A stretch of 64,000 nt of DNA from Flavobacterium channae (GTDB taxonomy: Bacteria; Bacteroidota; Bacteroidia; Flavobacteriales; Flavobacteriaceae): assembly GCF_021172165.1 (NCBI RefSeq), contig NZ_CP089096.1:806001-870000 (forward strand), in the 5' to 3' direction. This document shows, in pieces, positions 27,076 through 39,236 of this stretch. The notes beneath the pieces were generated by a model that worked only from the letters and a program-made list of their open reading frames with translations, was not told where the DNA came from and searched no databases. Both the position numbers and the translations under genes were made by a program. Within the stretch, counting starts at the first letter, position 1. The number at the start of each line of letters is the position of its first letter.

Positions 27076-27969
27076 ATGAAAAAAATTTTCTACATATTAT
27101 TTTTTTTAAATTTTACTTTTGTTTTTTCTCAAAACGATGATGATTTCTCAAAACGATTAAAAGCAATTAATAATAAAACTATTGTTTTTTACAACGTTGA
27201 TGGAGTTGAGTTTTCAAGTCAAACATTTAGTAATGAATTTTCTGAAAAAGGATTAAAAAAACTTTTCAGAAAGTATGGAATTAAAGATGAAGATGTAAAA
27301 GTAAAAGATGAAAATTTGACTTATAATAATTTCTACTTTACAAAATCTGAGAACATTACGGATAACGTTACTCAAATAAATTCATATTACTTTGTAGAGA
27401 ACAAGTATAAGAAAGTCACAATAATATGGTTTGGTTATTTTAACCAACTTAATAAAGAATTTGAACGCCAATATGTAAATAGAATTATCAATGATGAAAT
27501 ACCGAAAGAAGTATTTGAAGAAACTACAATTGGAAGTATCGATTTCGCTGGAAGAAAAATTGAACTAGGGAATGGTTGTTATTGGACAAATATAAACACT
27601 GTTCAATGTCCGTATAATGGTGAAATGAATTGGTCTGTTCATAAAACATACGAAAGTGCAAAAAATGCTATAGAAAATCAGTTCAGTATTACTAAGAGTA
27701 AAAAGGGAGGGAAAGTAGTTTCTGAGGAAGAAATTGATATAGTTTTTGAAGGAACAGATACCAAGGCTAAAAAAATAATTTATGATTTTACAGGTGTAAA
27801 ATCTTTGTTAGCAGGAATGTCAGGAGCAAAAACATTAACTGTTTATTATGTAGCTTGCGAGGTTAGGGGGAACTATGTGAGTTGTTGTTTGAGTTTTTGG
27901 AATAATGATAATATAACAGAAAATGGTTTGTCACCTTTGTTAGAAGAAGTGATGCAATTAAAAAAATAA
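27076..27969 (+). CDS. Secreted protein of unknown function
   Basis: 297 residues with a clear signal peptide (MKKIFYILFFLNFTFVFSQ). The mature part is lysine-, asparagine- and tyrosine-rich with two cysteine-bearing regions: GNGCYWTNINTVQCPYN at about residues 174-190 and ACEVRGNYVSCCLSFW near the end. It has no T9SS sorting domain, lipobox or membrane helix after the signal. I do not recognise a family. It ends 22 bases before the probable start of a GreA/GreB-like gene and may be co-transcribed with it. Confidence 0.7.
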   Translation: MKKIFYILFFLNFTFVFSQNDDDFSKRLKAINNKTIVFYNVDGVEFSSQTFSNEFSEKGLKKLFRKYGIKDEDVKVKDENLTYNNFYFTKSENITDNVTQINSYYFVENKYKKVTIIWFGYFNQLNKEFERQYVNRIINDEIPKEVFEETTIGSIDFAGRKIELGNGCYWTNINTVQCPYNGEMNWSVHKTYESAKNAIENQFSITKSKKGGKVVSEEEIDIVFEGTDTKAKKIIYDFTGVKSLLAGMSGAKTLTVYYVACEVRGNYVSCCLSFWNNDNITENGLSPLLEEVMQLKK

Positions 27970-27991
27970 TCTTTTGAGGTTAAACGATAAA

Positions 27992-28441
27992 ATGACATTC
28001 AAACAAAAAATAAAATTGCATTATCAAAACCTATTATCCGAAAAAATAAACGAATTGCGTTTCATGATTTCTGATTTGGCTCAAGATGCACAAAACGATG
28101 CCAAAGGTTCGGCTGGCGATAAGCACGAAACCGCTTTATCGATGATGCATTTAGAGCAAGAAAAACTCAATCAAAAATTAGCAGAAATCATCGAACAAAA
28201 AAATGTTGTAGATAAGATTGATGCTGAAGCAAATTACACCAAAATAGCACTTGGAAGTTTGGTTCAAACCAATGACATGTTATTTTACATCAGCGCAGCT
28301 TTACCTAAAATCCAACTCGAAAATAAAACGATAATTGCAGTTTCGCCACAATCGCCATTAGGAAGTCAATTAATGGGAAAAAGTCTCGGAGATGAAGTTA
28401 TAATTAATAATAATCGATTTCAAATTAAATCAATTGAATAA
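27992..28441 (+). CDS. GreA/GreB-like elongation-factor homologue
   Basis: 149 residues: an N-terminal helical region (about 1-70, with KHETALSMMHLEQEKLNQKL, likely a coiled coil) and a C-terminal beta domain. The latter includes LGSLVQTNDMLFYIS, SPQSPLGSQLMGKSLGDEV and a closing FQIKSI, the pattern of the GreA/GreB FKBP-like domain. It may bind RNA polymerase and influence stalled complexes. I recall Flavobacteria homologues carrying the unrelated label 3-oxoacyl-ACP synthase; nothing here supports that. I start at the ATG at 27992; a TTG six codons earlier is possible but unneeded. A strong terminator follows. Confidence 0.72.
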   Translation: MTFKQKIKLHYQNLLSEKINELRFMISDLAQDAQNDAKGSAGDKHETALSMMHLEQEKLNQKLAEIIEQKNVVDKIDAEANYTKIALGSLVQTNDMLFYISAALPKIQLENKTIIAVSPQSPLGSQLMGKSLGDEVIINNNRFQIKSIE

Positions 28442-28449
28442 AATAAAAG

Positions 28450-28474
28450 CCACTCAAGCGAGTGGTTTTTTTTT
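28450..28474 (+). terminator. Rho-independent terminator
   Basis: CCACTC-AAGC-GAGTGG stem-loop followed by nine T, directly after the GreA/GreB-like gene. Confidence 0.88.
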
Positions 28475-28614
28475 GATTTGTAACCAAACAAAGGTAAAAC
28501 AGCTTTTCTGATTTATAATATAATTAAAAAATCAATTTTTAGTTTTAATTTATAACTAAAATTAATCTTAAGGTTTATTATTTAAACTTATATATTCAAT
28601 TTTGCTTAATCAAA

Positions 28615-28640
28615 TTAAGTGAATTAATTCTTTCACTTAA
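28615..28640. promoter_or_regulatory. Inverted repeat in the asnB upstream region
   Basis: TTAAGTGAA and TTCACTTAA form a perfect 9-bp inverted repeat with an 8-base spacer, ending 35 bases before the asnB ATG. It could be an operator or an RNA hairpin. No exact TAnnTTTG box was seen nearby. Confidence 0.4.
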
Positions 28641-28675
28641 ACAATTAAACATTTCAACGATTAAACTTAAAGATT

Positions 28676-30292
28676 ATGTGCGGAATATTAGCCATTATAG
28701 GAAAAGGAAAAGAAGCAACATTAGTACAACAATTGTCTAAAAGAATGAGTCATCGTGGTCCAGATGAAAGTGATATTCATGTTACGGAGAAAGGACATAT
28801 TTTGGCGCACGAACGTTTGTCAATTGTCGATTTACACACCGGAAAACAACCCATTCAAGGAACCGATTCCGCTTGGATGGTGCATAATGGCGAAATATAC
28901 AATCACAAAAAATTAAGAGAAACCATGTTGAAACATCACACGTTTAGAACTACATCGGATTCTGAAGTTATAGTGCATTTGTACGAAGAGTTTGGTTATG
29001 ATTTCTGCGACATGTTGGATGGGATTTTCGCATTAGTCGTTATCGATGGAGATGATTACATCGTAGCTCGCGACCCGCTTGGAGTAAAACCTTTATATTA
29101 TGGAATGGACGAAAGAGGTCGTTTGTATTTTGCATCAGAAATGAAAGCGATTACCGACCAATGTAAGTCATTTTCAACTTTTCCTCCAGGACATTATTAT
29201 ACTGAAAAAACAGGTTTTGTTAAATACTACAAACCAGAATGGGAAGCACACGAAAAAGCAGTTGAGAAATTAGATTTACAAGCTTTAAACGCAAGTTTGA
29301 CTCAAGCAGTTGAAAAACGTTTAATGTGTGATGTACCATTTGGAGTTTTACTTTCTGGCGGATTAGATTCATCTTTAATTGCATCCATTACTTCAAGATT
29401 ATTAGAAGGAAGCGGACAAGAATTGCATTCGTTTTCTATCGGATTAGATGCTTCGGCTCCGGATTTAGTAGCAGCAAAAAAAGTGGCAGATTTCATTGGA
29501 ACAACACATCACGAAATTCATTTCACAGTCGAACAAGGAATCGAAATTTTAGATAAATTGATTTGGCATTTGGAAACCTATGATGTAACGTCAATTCGTG
29601 CGAGTACGCCTATGTATTTCTTGTCGAAAGCAATTACGGAAAAAGGAATCAAAATGGTATTGTCAGGAGAAGGTGCGGATGAAATTTTCGGAGGTTATTT
29701 GTATTTCAGAAATGCTCCTTCTGTTTTGGATTTCCAAAAAGAAACTGTTGAGCGTGTACAGAAGTTGTTTACAGCAGATTTACTTCGTGCAGATAAATCA
29801 ACAATGGCTCACGGATTAGAAGCTCGTGTGCCTTTCTTAGACAAAGCATTTTTAGAATTAGCAATTAAAGTACAACCAGAAGAAAAAATGCCAAAAACCT
29901 ATGAAGGTGTTGAAAAATATATTTTAAGAAAAGCATTTGACACTCCAGAAAAACCTTTTTTGCCCGAAGAGATTTTATGGCGTCAAAAAGAACAATTTTC
30001 AGACGGAGTTGGCTATAACTGGATTGATACGTTAATCGAATATTGCTCAAGTCAAGTTACTGATGAAGAATTTGCAAAAGCAAAAGCATTGTTCCCTTAT
30101 AATACGCCAGTTACAAAAGAAGCGTTCTTTTACAGAACAATTTTTCATAAACATTTTCCACAAGATAGCGCTGCGCAAACAGTTCGTAAGTGGATTCCAA
30201 AATGGCAGGAAAATCAAGACCCAAGTGGTAGAGCAAATGCAGCTCACGTTAAGGCAGATGTTAGTATCGCCTCAAGTACAGAATTAGTGTAA
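28676..30292 (+). CDS. asnB: Glutamine-hydrolysing asparagine synthetase B
   Basis: Forms asparagine from aspartate, glutamine and ATP. 538 residues, usual for the AsnB class. The N-terminal Ntn glutaminase domain starts MCGI with Cys2 as nucleophile and includes SHRGPDES and MVHNGEIYNH. The C-terminal synthetase has the PP-loop LSGGLDSS at 225-232 and LSGEGADEIFGGY. The start is fixed by the need for Cys2 next to the initiator Met. It is a single-gene unit: 234 bases upstream contain only a terminator and an inverted repeat, and a terminator follows. Confidence 0.96.
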   Translation: MCGILAIIGKGKEATLVQQLSKRMSHRGPDESDIHVTEKGHILAHERLSIVDLHTGKQPIQGTDSAWMVHNGEIYNHKKLRETMLKHHTFRTTSDSEVIVHLYEEFGYDFCDMLDGIFALVVIDGDDYIVARDPLGVKPLYYGMDERGRLYFASEMKAITDQCKSFSTFPPGHYYTEKTGFVKYYKPEWEAHEKAVEKLDLQALNASLTQAVEKRLMCDVPFGVLLSGGLDSSLIASITSRLLEGSGQELHSFSIGLDASAPDLVAAKKVADFIGTTHHEIHFTVEQGIEILDKLIWHLETYDVTSIRASTPMYFLSKAITEKGIKMVLSGEGADEIFGGYLYFRNAPSVLDFQKETVERVQKLFTADLLRADKSTMAHGLEARVPFLDKAFLELAIKVQPEEKMPKTYEGVEKYILRKAFDTPEKPFLPEEILWRQKEQFSDGVGYNWIDTLIEYCSSQVTDEEFAKAKALFPYNTPVTKEAFFYRTIFHKHFPQDSAAQTVRKWIPKWQENQDPSGRANAAHVKADVSIASSTELV

Positions 30293-30322
30293 TATTTACA
30301 TAGGTTTGGTTTGTTGTTAAGC

Positions 30323-30358
30323 AAGCGTCAAATATTTATAATTGGCGCTTTCTTTTTG
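30323..30358 (+). terminator. Rho-independent terminator after asnB
   Basis: AAGCGTCAA and TTGGCGCTT arms (one G-T pair) with a 10-base loop, then TCTTTTTG. Confidence 0.75.
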
Positions 30359-30434
30359 TTGGTATTTGTCAACATTTGTTAATAACTTAATGGCTTTTTA
30401 GGAGTATTTATAGTCGATTTTTTTTAAGAATGGT

Positions 30435-30442
30435 TATATTTG
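30435..30442 (+). promoter_or_regulatory. -7 promoter box for gyrB
   Basis: TATATTTG, an exact TAnnTTTG match, about 40 bases upstream of the ATG. The sequence after it (TCTGTTTTATAAAA) resembles that after the secDF box. Confidence 0.6.
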
Positions 30443-30469
30443 TCTGTTTTATAAAAATCGAATATTTAA

Positions 30470-33410
<2,941 letters not shown>

Positions 33411-33438
33411 TTTAACAATTTTTAATATACACAACAAA

Positions 33439-34371
33439 ATGAAAGTAACAATAGTAGGTGCGGGTAACGTTGGTGCAACATGTGCAGATGTTATTTCGTA
33501 CAGAGGAATTGCAAGCGAAGTAGTATTAGTAGATATCAAAGAAGGTTTTGCTGAAGGTAAAGCTATGGATATCATGCAATGTGCTACTACAACTGTATTC
33601 AACACACAATTAAGCGGAACAACAGGAGATTATTCAAAAACAGCAGGAAGTGATGTAGTAGTTATTACATCGGGAATTCCAAGAAAACCAGGTATGACTC
33701 GTGAGGAGTTAATCGGTATCAATGCAGGAATCGTTAAATCGGTTGCGGATAATGTATTAACACATTCTCCAAATGCTATTATTGTTGTAGTATCTAATCC
33801 AATGGATACAATGACATATTTAACTTTAAAAGCAACTGGATTACCTAAAAATAGAGTAATTGGAATGGGTGGAGCTTTAGATAGTTCTCGTTTCAAATAT
33901 TTCTTATCAAAAGCTTTAGATAAACCAGCTAATGATGTTCAAGGAATGGTTATTGGTGGTCATGGTGATACAACTATGATTCCATTAACAAGATTGGCTT
34001 CTTATAATGGAGTGCCAGTTTCTAATTTCTTATCTCAAGCAGAATTAGACAAAGTAGCTGCTGATACTATGGTAGGTGGTGCTACTTTAACAGGATTGTT
34101 AGGTACTTCAGCTTGGTATGCTCCAGGTGCATCTGTAGCGTATTTAGTAGATAGTATTTTAAATAATCAAAAACGTATGATTCCATGTTCAGTATTCTTA
34201 GAAGGAGAGTATGGACAAGAAGATATTTGCATGGGAGTACCATGTATTATTGGAAAAAATGGTGTTGAAAAAATCGTTGATGTACAATTAAATGATGCTG
34301 AAAAAGCATTATTTGCTAAAAGTGCAGAAGCAGTTCGTAATATGAACGCAGATTTAAAATCAGTATTGTAA
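33439..34371 (+). CDS. mdh: Malate dehydrogenase
   Basis: NAD-dependent interconversion of malate and oxaloacetate in the TCA cycle. 310 residues of the LDH-like MDH type: dinucleotide-binding GAGNVG at 7-12, the SGIPRKPGMTREEL substrate-loop segment with its arginines, VVSNPMDTMTY, and the catalytic histidine in IGGHGDTTMIP (His175). I start at the ATG at 33439 (MKVTIVGAGN); a longer frame from 33388 overlaps the preceding gene and adds residues that the family lacks. A terminator follows. Confidence 0.96.
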   Translation: MKVTIVGAGNVGATCADVISYRGIASEVVLVDIKEGFAEGKAMDIMQCATTTVFNTQLSGTTGDYSKTAGSDVVVITSGIPRKPGMTREELIGINAGIVKSVADNVLTHSPNAIIVVVSNPMDTMTYLTLKATGLPKNRVIGMGGALDSSRFKYFLSKALDKPANDVQGMVIGGHGDTTMIPLTRLASYNGVPVSNFLSQAELDKVAADTMVGGATLTGLLGTSAWYAPGASVAYLVDSILNNQKRMIPCSVFLEGEYGQEDICMGVPCIIGKNGVEKIVDVQLNDAEKALFAKSAEAVRNMNADLKSVL

Positions 34372-34391
34372 TTTTATTTCAATATAGAATT

Positions 34392-34424
34392 AAAAAACTG
34401 TCAAGAAATTGGCAGTTTTTTTTT
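34392..34424 (+). terminator. Rho-independent terminator after mdh
   Basis: AAAAAACTGTCA and TGGCAGTTTTTT arms (one G-T pair) around a short loop, with nine T at the end. Confidence 0.85.
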
Positions 34425-34603
34425 GTTTTATACAATTTTAAAAATGACTTAAAAATGTGTTTTTTAGGGTGAATCAAGAAGTTTTTAACAATAATTTCGC
34501 TAATGTGAAATACTTTTTTTAGTTGCAAGTGTTTCATTATTAGGTTCTAATAGGGTTTTGTGGGTAAACTTCGATAAAAAGGCTATTTTAATCTAAAATA
34601 AAA

Positions 34604-34634
34604 TTGCTTAATCCTATTGTAAATTATATATTTG
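34604..34634 (+). promoter_or_regulatory. Promoter for secDF
   Basis: TTG (34604-34606), 20 bases, then TATATTTG (34627-34634): a complete Bacteroidota -33/-7 pair, 38 bases before the ATG. Confidence 0.7.
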
Positions 34635-34672
34635 TCCGTTTTTATAAAATAGAATAAATAAATTTTAGAATA

Positions 34673-37597
34673 ATGCAGAATAGAGGACTAATTAAATTTT
34701 TCGCAATTATCTTTGCTTTGGTATGTGTATACCAGCTTTCTTTTACTTTCGTAGCGAATAGTATTGTTTCTGATGCAAAAGCTTTTGCTAAAGGAGATAC
34801 TGCTAAAGAATTACGCTATTTAGATTCTATAGGGAAAGAAAAAGTATACTTAGGTCATACTTACAAAGAAGTTACAAATAACCAAATAAACAAAGGTCTT
34901 GACTTAGAAGGAGGATTAAACGTAATTCTTCAAATTTCAGTTAAAGATGTTTTAAAGCAATTGGCTAACGATTCTAAAAATCCAGCTTTCAACAAAGCTT
35001 TAGCTGATGCAAAAGCAAATCAACAAGGAAATCAAGATTATATTGATGCTTTCTTTGAAGCTGCAAATGCTGCTAATGTTAAGTTAGCTGCTGCTGATGT
35101 TTTTGGAAACAGAAACTTAGATGAAGTAATCAAGTTTGATATGACTAACAAACAAGTTGAGCCAATCATCAAACAAAAAGTTCAAGAATCTGTAGAAAGT
35201 GCTTTCAAAGTATTAAGAGAGCGTATCGATAAATTTGGAGTTACTCAACCTAATATCCAATTATTAGGAAATTCTGGAAGAATTTTAGTTGAATTACCAG
35301 GTGCTAAAGATATTGACCGTATTAAGAAATTATTACAAAGTACGGCTCAATTAGAGTTCTGGGAAACTTATAAAATAGAAGAAATCGGGCAATATTTAAT
35401 GTCAGTTGAAGAGGCATTAAAGAAAACAGAAGTTGCTGTTAAAGAAGCTCCTGCAAAAACAAATAGTATTGATTCATTATTAACTGATAAAGCTGATACT
35501 ACAGCTGCTGCTAAGAATAGTCCTTTCTTAGGTAAAATGTTAGCTCCAGGTCAGCAAGGTTCTCCGTTTGTAGGTGTTTTTGCTACTAAAGATACTGCTG
35601 CAATCAATGCTTACTTCAAAAGAGATGATATTAAAGCGTTATTACCTGCTAACTTAACTAATGTTAAATTTGCTTGGGGAAAAACGAACGAGAAAACTCC
35701 AGATCAAACTGAGTTATATGCATTAAAAGGAACAAGAGATAATGTTGCTCCTTTAAGTGGTGGTGTAATTGTTGATGCAACAGATACATTTGACCAATTA
35801 GGTAAGCCAGCTGTTTCTATGCAAATGAATGGTAATGGTTCAAGAAAATGGGAACAAATTACAGGTGCTGTTTCTCAACAAGGAAATGCAATTGCAATTG
35901 TTTTAGATAATATTGTGTATTCAGCTCCTGGAGTTAGTAAAGGTGCAATTACTGGTGGTAGATCAGAAATTTCTGGAAACTTTACAATTGAAGAAACAAA
36001 AGACTTAGCAAACATTTTAAGAGCTGGTAAATTACCTGCAGCTGCTGAAATTGTTCAGTCAGAAGTTGTAGGACCATCTTTAGGTCAAGAAGCTATTGAT
36101 AATGGTATGATTTCATTCGTTATCGGATTTGCTCTTGTATTATTATGGATGGTAGTTTACTATGGTAAAACTGGTTTCTATGCTAACTTAGCGTTATTAG
36201 TAAATATTTTATTCATTTTTGGAACATTAGCAAGTTTTGGTGCTGTATTAACATTACCAGGTATCGCAGGTATCGTATTAACAATTGGTATGGCGGTAGA
36301 TGCTAACGTAATCATCTTTGAAAGAGCTAAAGAAGAATTAGATAGTGGTAAAACGGTTCAAGAAGCAACTGATTATGCATTTACATGGAAAGGAGCTATG
36401 TCTTCTATCATCGATGCAAACGTTACTACTGCAATTACAGCTATCATCTTATTAGTATTTGGTACAGGACCAATTCAAGGTTTCGCTACTACATTATTAA
36501 TTGGTATTTTTACTTCTGTAATTACAGCTGTATTCATTACAAGAATGTTCTTAGATTGGAGTTTAAGCAGAAATGAAAAATTAGCTTATTCTACTTCATT
36601 AACTAAAACTTGGTTCAAAAACTTAAATATCGATTTCTTAGGTAAAAAGAAAATTGCTTACGCTATTTCTGGAATCTTAGTTGCTTTGAGTATTTTCTCA
36701 TTAGTTACTAAAGGATTAAACCAAGGTGTTGATTTTGTAGGAGGAAGAACTTACCAAGTGCGTTTCGATAAACCTGTTTCTGCTCCAGAAGTTACAGCTG
36801 ATTTAGTTGCTGTTTTTGGAAGTGCTGAAGCAAAAGTTTATGGTAATACAAATCAGTTAAAAATTACTACTAAGTATAAAATTGAAGACGAAGGAGAAGG
36901 AGTAGATAAAGAAGTTAACCAAAAATTATACGAAGGATTAAAGAAATATTTACCTGCTGATTTAACTTACGAGAAATTCGCTAATTTATACGAAGGTAAA
37001 ACAGTTGGAATTTTATCTTCTGGAAAAGTTACTGGTACAATTTCAAAAGATATTAAAACAAACTCTTTATGGGCAGTTTTAGGATCGTTATTCGTTGTAT
37101 TTGCTTACTTAATGATTAGTTTCCGTAGATGGCAGTTTGGATTCTCAGCAGTTGTTGCTGTAGCTCACGACGTTATCATTGTATTAGGTATTTTCTCATT
37201 CTTCTATACAATTTTACCTTTCAATATGGAAATTGACCAAGCGTTTATTGCTGCAATTTTAACGGTTATTGGATATTCATTAAATGATACGGTAATTGTA
37301 TTTGACAGAGTTCGTGAATTCTTAGACTACAATTCGTCTCCAGACTTTAAAGGATTAGTAAATAAAGCTTTAAATACTACATTAAGTAGAACAATTAATA
37401 CTTCTGCTACAACATTAGTTGTATTAGTTGCAATCTTCATCTTTGGAGGTGAAACTATCAGAGGTTTCGTATTCGCTATCTTAGTAGGTATTTTAGTAGG
37501 AACTTATTCATCTTTATTCATTGCAACTCCGGTAATGCAAGATACAATTGGTGAAAAAGAAGGTCGTAAAATGGCTGAATTCAAAAAAGAAGACTAA
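34673..37597 (+). CDS. secDF: Protein translocase subunit SecDF (fused)
   Basis: A fusion of SecD and SecF that uses proton motive force to pull proteins through SecYEG. 974 residues. The SecD part (about 1-625) has NKGLDLEGGLNVILQIS, FGVTQPNIQLLG, and membrane motif GMAVDANVIIFERAKEE. The SecF part (about 650-974) has GVDFVGGRTYQVRF and GYSLNDTVIVFDRVREF. An N-terminal membrane helix and two blocks of about five helices are apparent. The fused form is normal in Bacteroidota. The insert of about 50 residues near 245-300, rich in Lys, Ala and Asp, is between the P1 strands and looks disordered. Confidence 0.96.
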   Translation: MQNRGLIKFFAIIFALVCVYQLSFTFVANSIVSDAKAFAKGDTAKELRYLDSIGKEKVYLGHTYKEVTNNQINKGLDLEGGLNVILQISVKDVLKQLANDSKNPAFNKALADAKANQQGNQDYIDAFFEAANAANVKLAAADVFGNRNLDEVIKFDMTNKQVEPIIKQKVQESVESAFKVLRERIDKFGVTQPNIQLLGNSGRILVELPGAKDIDRIKKLLQSTAQLEFWETYKIEEIGQYLMSVEEALKKTEVAVKEAPAKTNSIDSLLTDKADTTAAAKNSPFLGKMLAPGQQGSPFVGVFATKDTAAINAYFKRDDIKALLPANLTNVKFAWGKTNEKTPDQTELYALKGTRDNVAPLSGGVIVDATDTFDQLGKPAVSMQMNGNGSRKWEQITGAVSQQGNAIAIVLDNIVYSAPGVSKGAITGGRSEISGNFTIEETKDLANILRAGKLPAAAEIVQSEVVGPSLGQEAIDNGMISFVIGFALVLLWMVVYYGKTGFYANLALLVNILFIFGTLASFGAVLTLPGIAGIVLTIGMAVDANVIIFERAKEELDSGKTVQEATDYAFTWKGAMSSIIDANVTTAITAIILLVFGTGPIQGFATTLLIGIFTSVITAVFITRMFLDWSLSRNEKLAYSTSLTKTWFKNLNIDFLGKKKIAYAISGILVALSIFSLVTKGLNQGVDFVGGRTYQVRFDKPVSAPEVTADLVAVFGSAEAKVYGNTNQLKITTKYKIEDEGEGVDKEVNQKLYEGLKKYLPADLTYEKFANLYEGKTVGILSSGKVTGTISKDIKTNSLWAVLGSLFVVFAYLMISFRRWQFGFSAVVAVAHDVIIVLGIFSFFYTILPFNMEIDQAFIAAILTVIGYSLNDTVIVFDRVREFLDYNSSPDFKGLVNKALNTTLSRTINTSATTLVVLVAIFIFGGETIRGFVFAILVGILVGTYSSLFIATPVMQDTIGEKEGRKMAEFKKED

Positions 37598-37620
37598 ACA
37601 ATTAGTTATCATAATAGAGA

Positions 37621-37648
37621 AAAGTCCTGATTTATGTCAGGACTTTTT
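37621..37648 (+). terminator. Rho-independent terminator after secDF
   Basis: AAAGTCCTGA-loop-TCAGGACTTT followed by T-run. Confidence 0.88.
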
Positions 37649-37677
37649 TTATATTTATAATTCTAAAACATTTATAT

Positions 37678-38139
37678 ATGAAAACTAAATTTCTTTTAAT
37701 TGCCTTTGTGTTAGTATTGATGTCTTGTAATCAGAATCAATTGTTTGATAAATTTAATAGCGATTTTACAGACAATCGTTGGGAAGTTAGTGATGTTAAA
37801 TCATTTGAGTTTGAAAATAAGCAATCTGAAGGCACAAGTGATTTAAAACTACATTTTGGTCACATAAGAGGATTTCAGTTTAAAGAAGTGCCTTTAGAAG
37901 TGGAAATTACATCTCCAGATGGTAATGTCGAAAAATTGCCTGTGATTTTAAAACTAATGGATGAATCAGGGAATGATTTAGGAGATTGCTCTGGTGATAT
38001 TTGTGACGTTTATCAAAGTATTAAGACTTTTGAAAAACTTGAACAAGGAAAGTATAAGGTTGCTGTGAAAAGTACTTTCGCTGGACCTTTTTTACCTAAT
38101 GTTCTTGGAGTTGGAATTATAGTAGAAAAACAGAAATAA
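37678..38139 (+). CDS. Lipoprotein of unknown function, GldH-like in outline
   Basis: 153 residues with a lipoprotein signal: MKTKFLLIAFVLVLMSC, so Cys17 would be lipidated and the protein anchored in the outer or inner membrane. The mature part opens with LFDKFNSDFTDNRWE, then beta-rich sequence (LHFGHIRGFQFKEVPLEVEI) and GKYKVAVKSTFAG before a GIIVEKQ end. The size, the lipobox and the order of segments recall GldH of gliding Flavobacteria, but I see no decisive motif and do not name it. Two internal Cys (DCSGDICD) are close together. It is convergent with lgt, the enzyme family that lipidates such proteins. Confidence 0.65.
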   Translation: MKTKFLLIAFVLVLMSCNQNQLFDKFNSDFTDNRWEVSDVKSFEFENKQSEGTSDLKLHFGHIRGFQFKEVPLEVEITSPDGNVEKLPVILKLMDESGNDLGDCSGDICDVYQSIKTFEKLEQGKYKVAVKSTFAGPFLPNVLGVGIIVEKQK

Positions 38140-38140
38140 A

Positions 38141-38172
38141 AAAGTCGGTTAGAATTTCTAACCGACTTTTTT
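38141..38172. terminator. Bidirectional terminator between the lipoprotein gene and lgt
   Basis: AAAGTCGGTTAGA and TCTAACCGACTTT arms with a 3-base loop, A-run on the left and T-run on the right, serving both convergent genes. Confidence 0.9.
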
Positions 38173-38189
38173 TATTATAATGTAGATTG

Positions 38190-39122
38190 TTAAACCTCTT
38201 TGTTTTCTTTAGCTTTTATTACAAAGTAAAGTCCAATAAATATAAACGGAATACTTAACCATTGTCCTGTTGAAAGCGCATTAAAAATAGGATATTGTTC
38301 AAAACCTCCTTGACTTTCTTTTACAAACTCTACTACAAATCGTATCGACCATAATAAGACTAAGAACAATCCGAATAAGTAACCAGGTTTGTTTCTAGCA
38401 TTAGTTTTCCAATATAAAAACATCAATATTGCAAATACAAAAACGTAACATATAGCTTCGTATAACTGAGCTGGGTGTTTTGGTGTTACTGTAGCTAATA
38501 ATTCTGAAAATTGAGGATTGGTTTCAATGGCTTTGTAAGCTTCAGAAACATCTCCAATTTGAGTTTTTTCCATTGCATCTCTAGCGTTAAATTTATCTCT
38601 TAAGAATTTAATTCCAAACGATGAAGTGGTTTCAGTTCCTACAATTTCAGAGTTCATAAAATTTCCTAATCGAATGAAAATGGCGCCTAATGAAACCGGA
38701 ATTACAATTCTATCTAAAATCCATAAAAAAGAACGTTTTATAACTCTTCTTTGGATGTAAAACATCGTAATAATGATACCAATAGCTGCTCCGTGACTAG
38801 CTAAACCGGCAAAACCAGTAAAGTGTAATGTAGGTTTTGTACTTATTGGTAACAATATACTTAATGGGTCTTCATGAAATAACTCGGATTGATAAAAAAT
38901 TACATGTCCTAATCGAGCTCCTAACATAGTTGCTACTAAAGTGTAAACAAATAACTTATCTAATGATTCAACTGATTCGTTTTCTCTTAAGAAAATAGGT
39001 TTCATAACATACCAACCTAATCCAAAAGCCAATACCCAAGATAAGCTGTAAAAACGTAACATGAAAAAACCTAAATCAATTCCTTCGGAAGGATTCCAAA
39101 CCATATTAAGTGCGTGTATCAT
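38190..39122 (-). CDS. lgt: Prolipoprotein diacylglyceryl transferase
   Basis: Transfers diacylglycerol from phosphatidylglycerol to the lipobox cysteine of prelipoproteins, at the inner membrane. 310 residues with about seven membrane helices. Signature sequence RLGNFMNSEIVG is present, as are ARLGHVIFYQ, the LASHGAAIGIII segment and HPAQLYEAICYV near 210. The insert of about 35 residues after the RLGNFMNSEIVG motif, with YKAIETNPQFSELL, is longer than in E. coli Lgt and seems usual for Bacteroidota. yidD lies 114 bases upstream on the same strand. Confidence 0.95.
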   Translation of the reverse strand: MIHALNMVWNPSEGIDLGFFMLRFYSLSWVLAFGLGWYVMKPIFLRENESVESLDKLFVYTLVATMLGARLGHVIFYQSELFHEDPLSILLPISTKPTLHFTGFAGLASHGAAIGIIITMFYIQRRVIKRSFLWILDRIVIPVSLGAIFIRLGNFMNSEIVGTETTSSFGIKFLRDKFNARDAMEKTQIGDVSEAYKAIETNPQFSELLATVTPKHPAQLYEAICYVFVFAILMFLYWKTNARNKPGYLFGLFLVLLWSIRFVVEFVKESQGGFEQYPIFNALSTGQWLSIPFIFIGLYFVIKAKENKEV

Positions 39123-39236
39123 ATTTTTAATATCTGATTAAAGCGTAAAAATAAATATTATTATTGGGAAACATGTTAAAATTCCGATAAGAAATTTTCA
39201 AAGTCAATTTAGTGATTGAAACTTCTAAATCTAAAA

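Larger units (their letters stand above)
34372..34672. other. 301-base intergenic region between mdh and secDF
   Basis: Contains the mdh terminator at its left end and the secDF promoter at its right end. The middle (about 34430-34600) is AT-rich with no open frame, no RNA gene and no riboswitch fold that I recognise. Confidence 0.6.

Noticed and set aside
34425-34603. Possible riboswitch or small RNA between mdh and secDF
   Set aside because: Only AT-rich sequence with weak short pairings; no known aptamer core seen.
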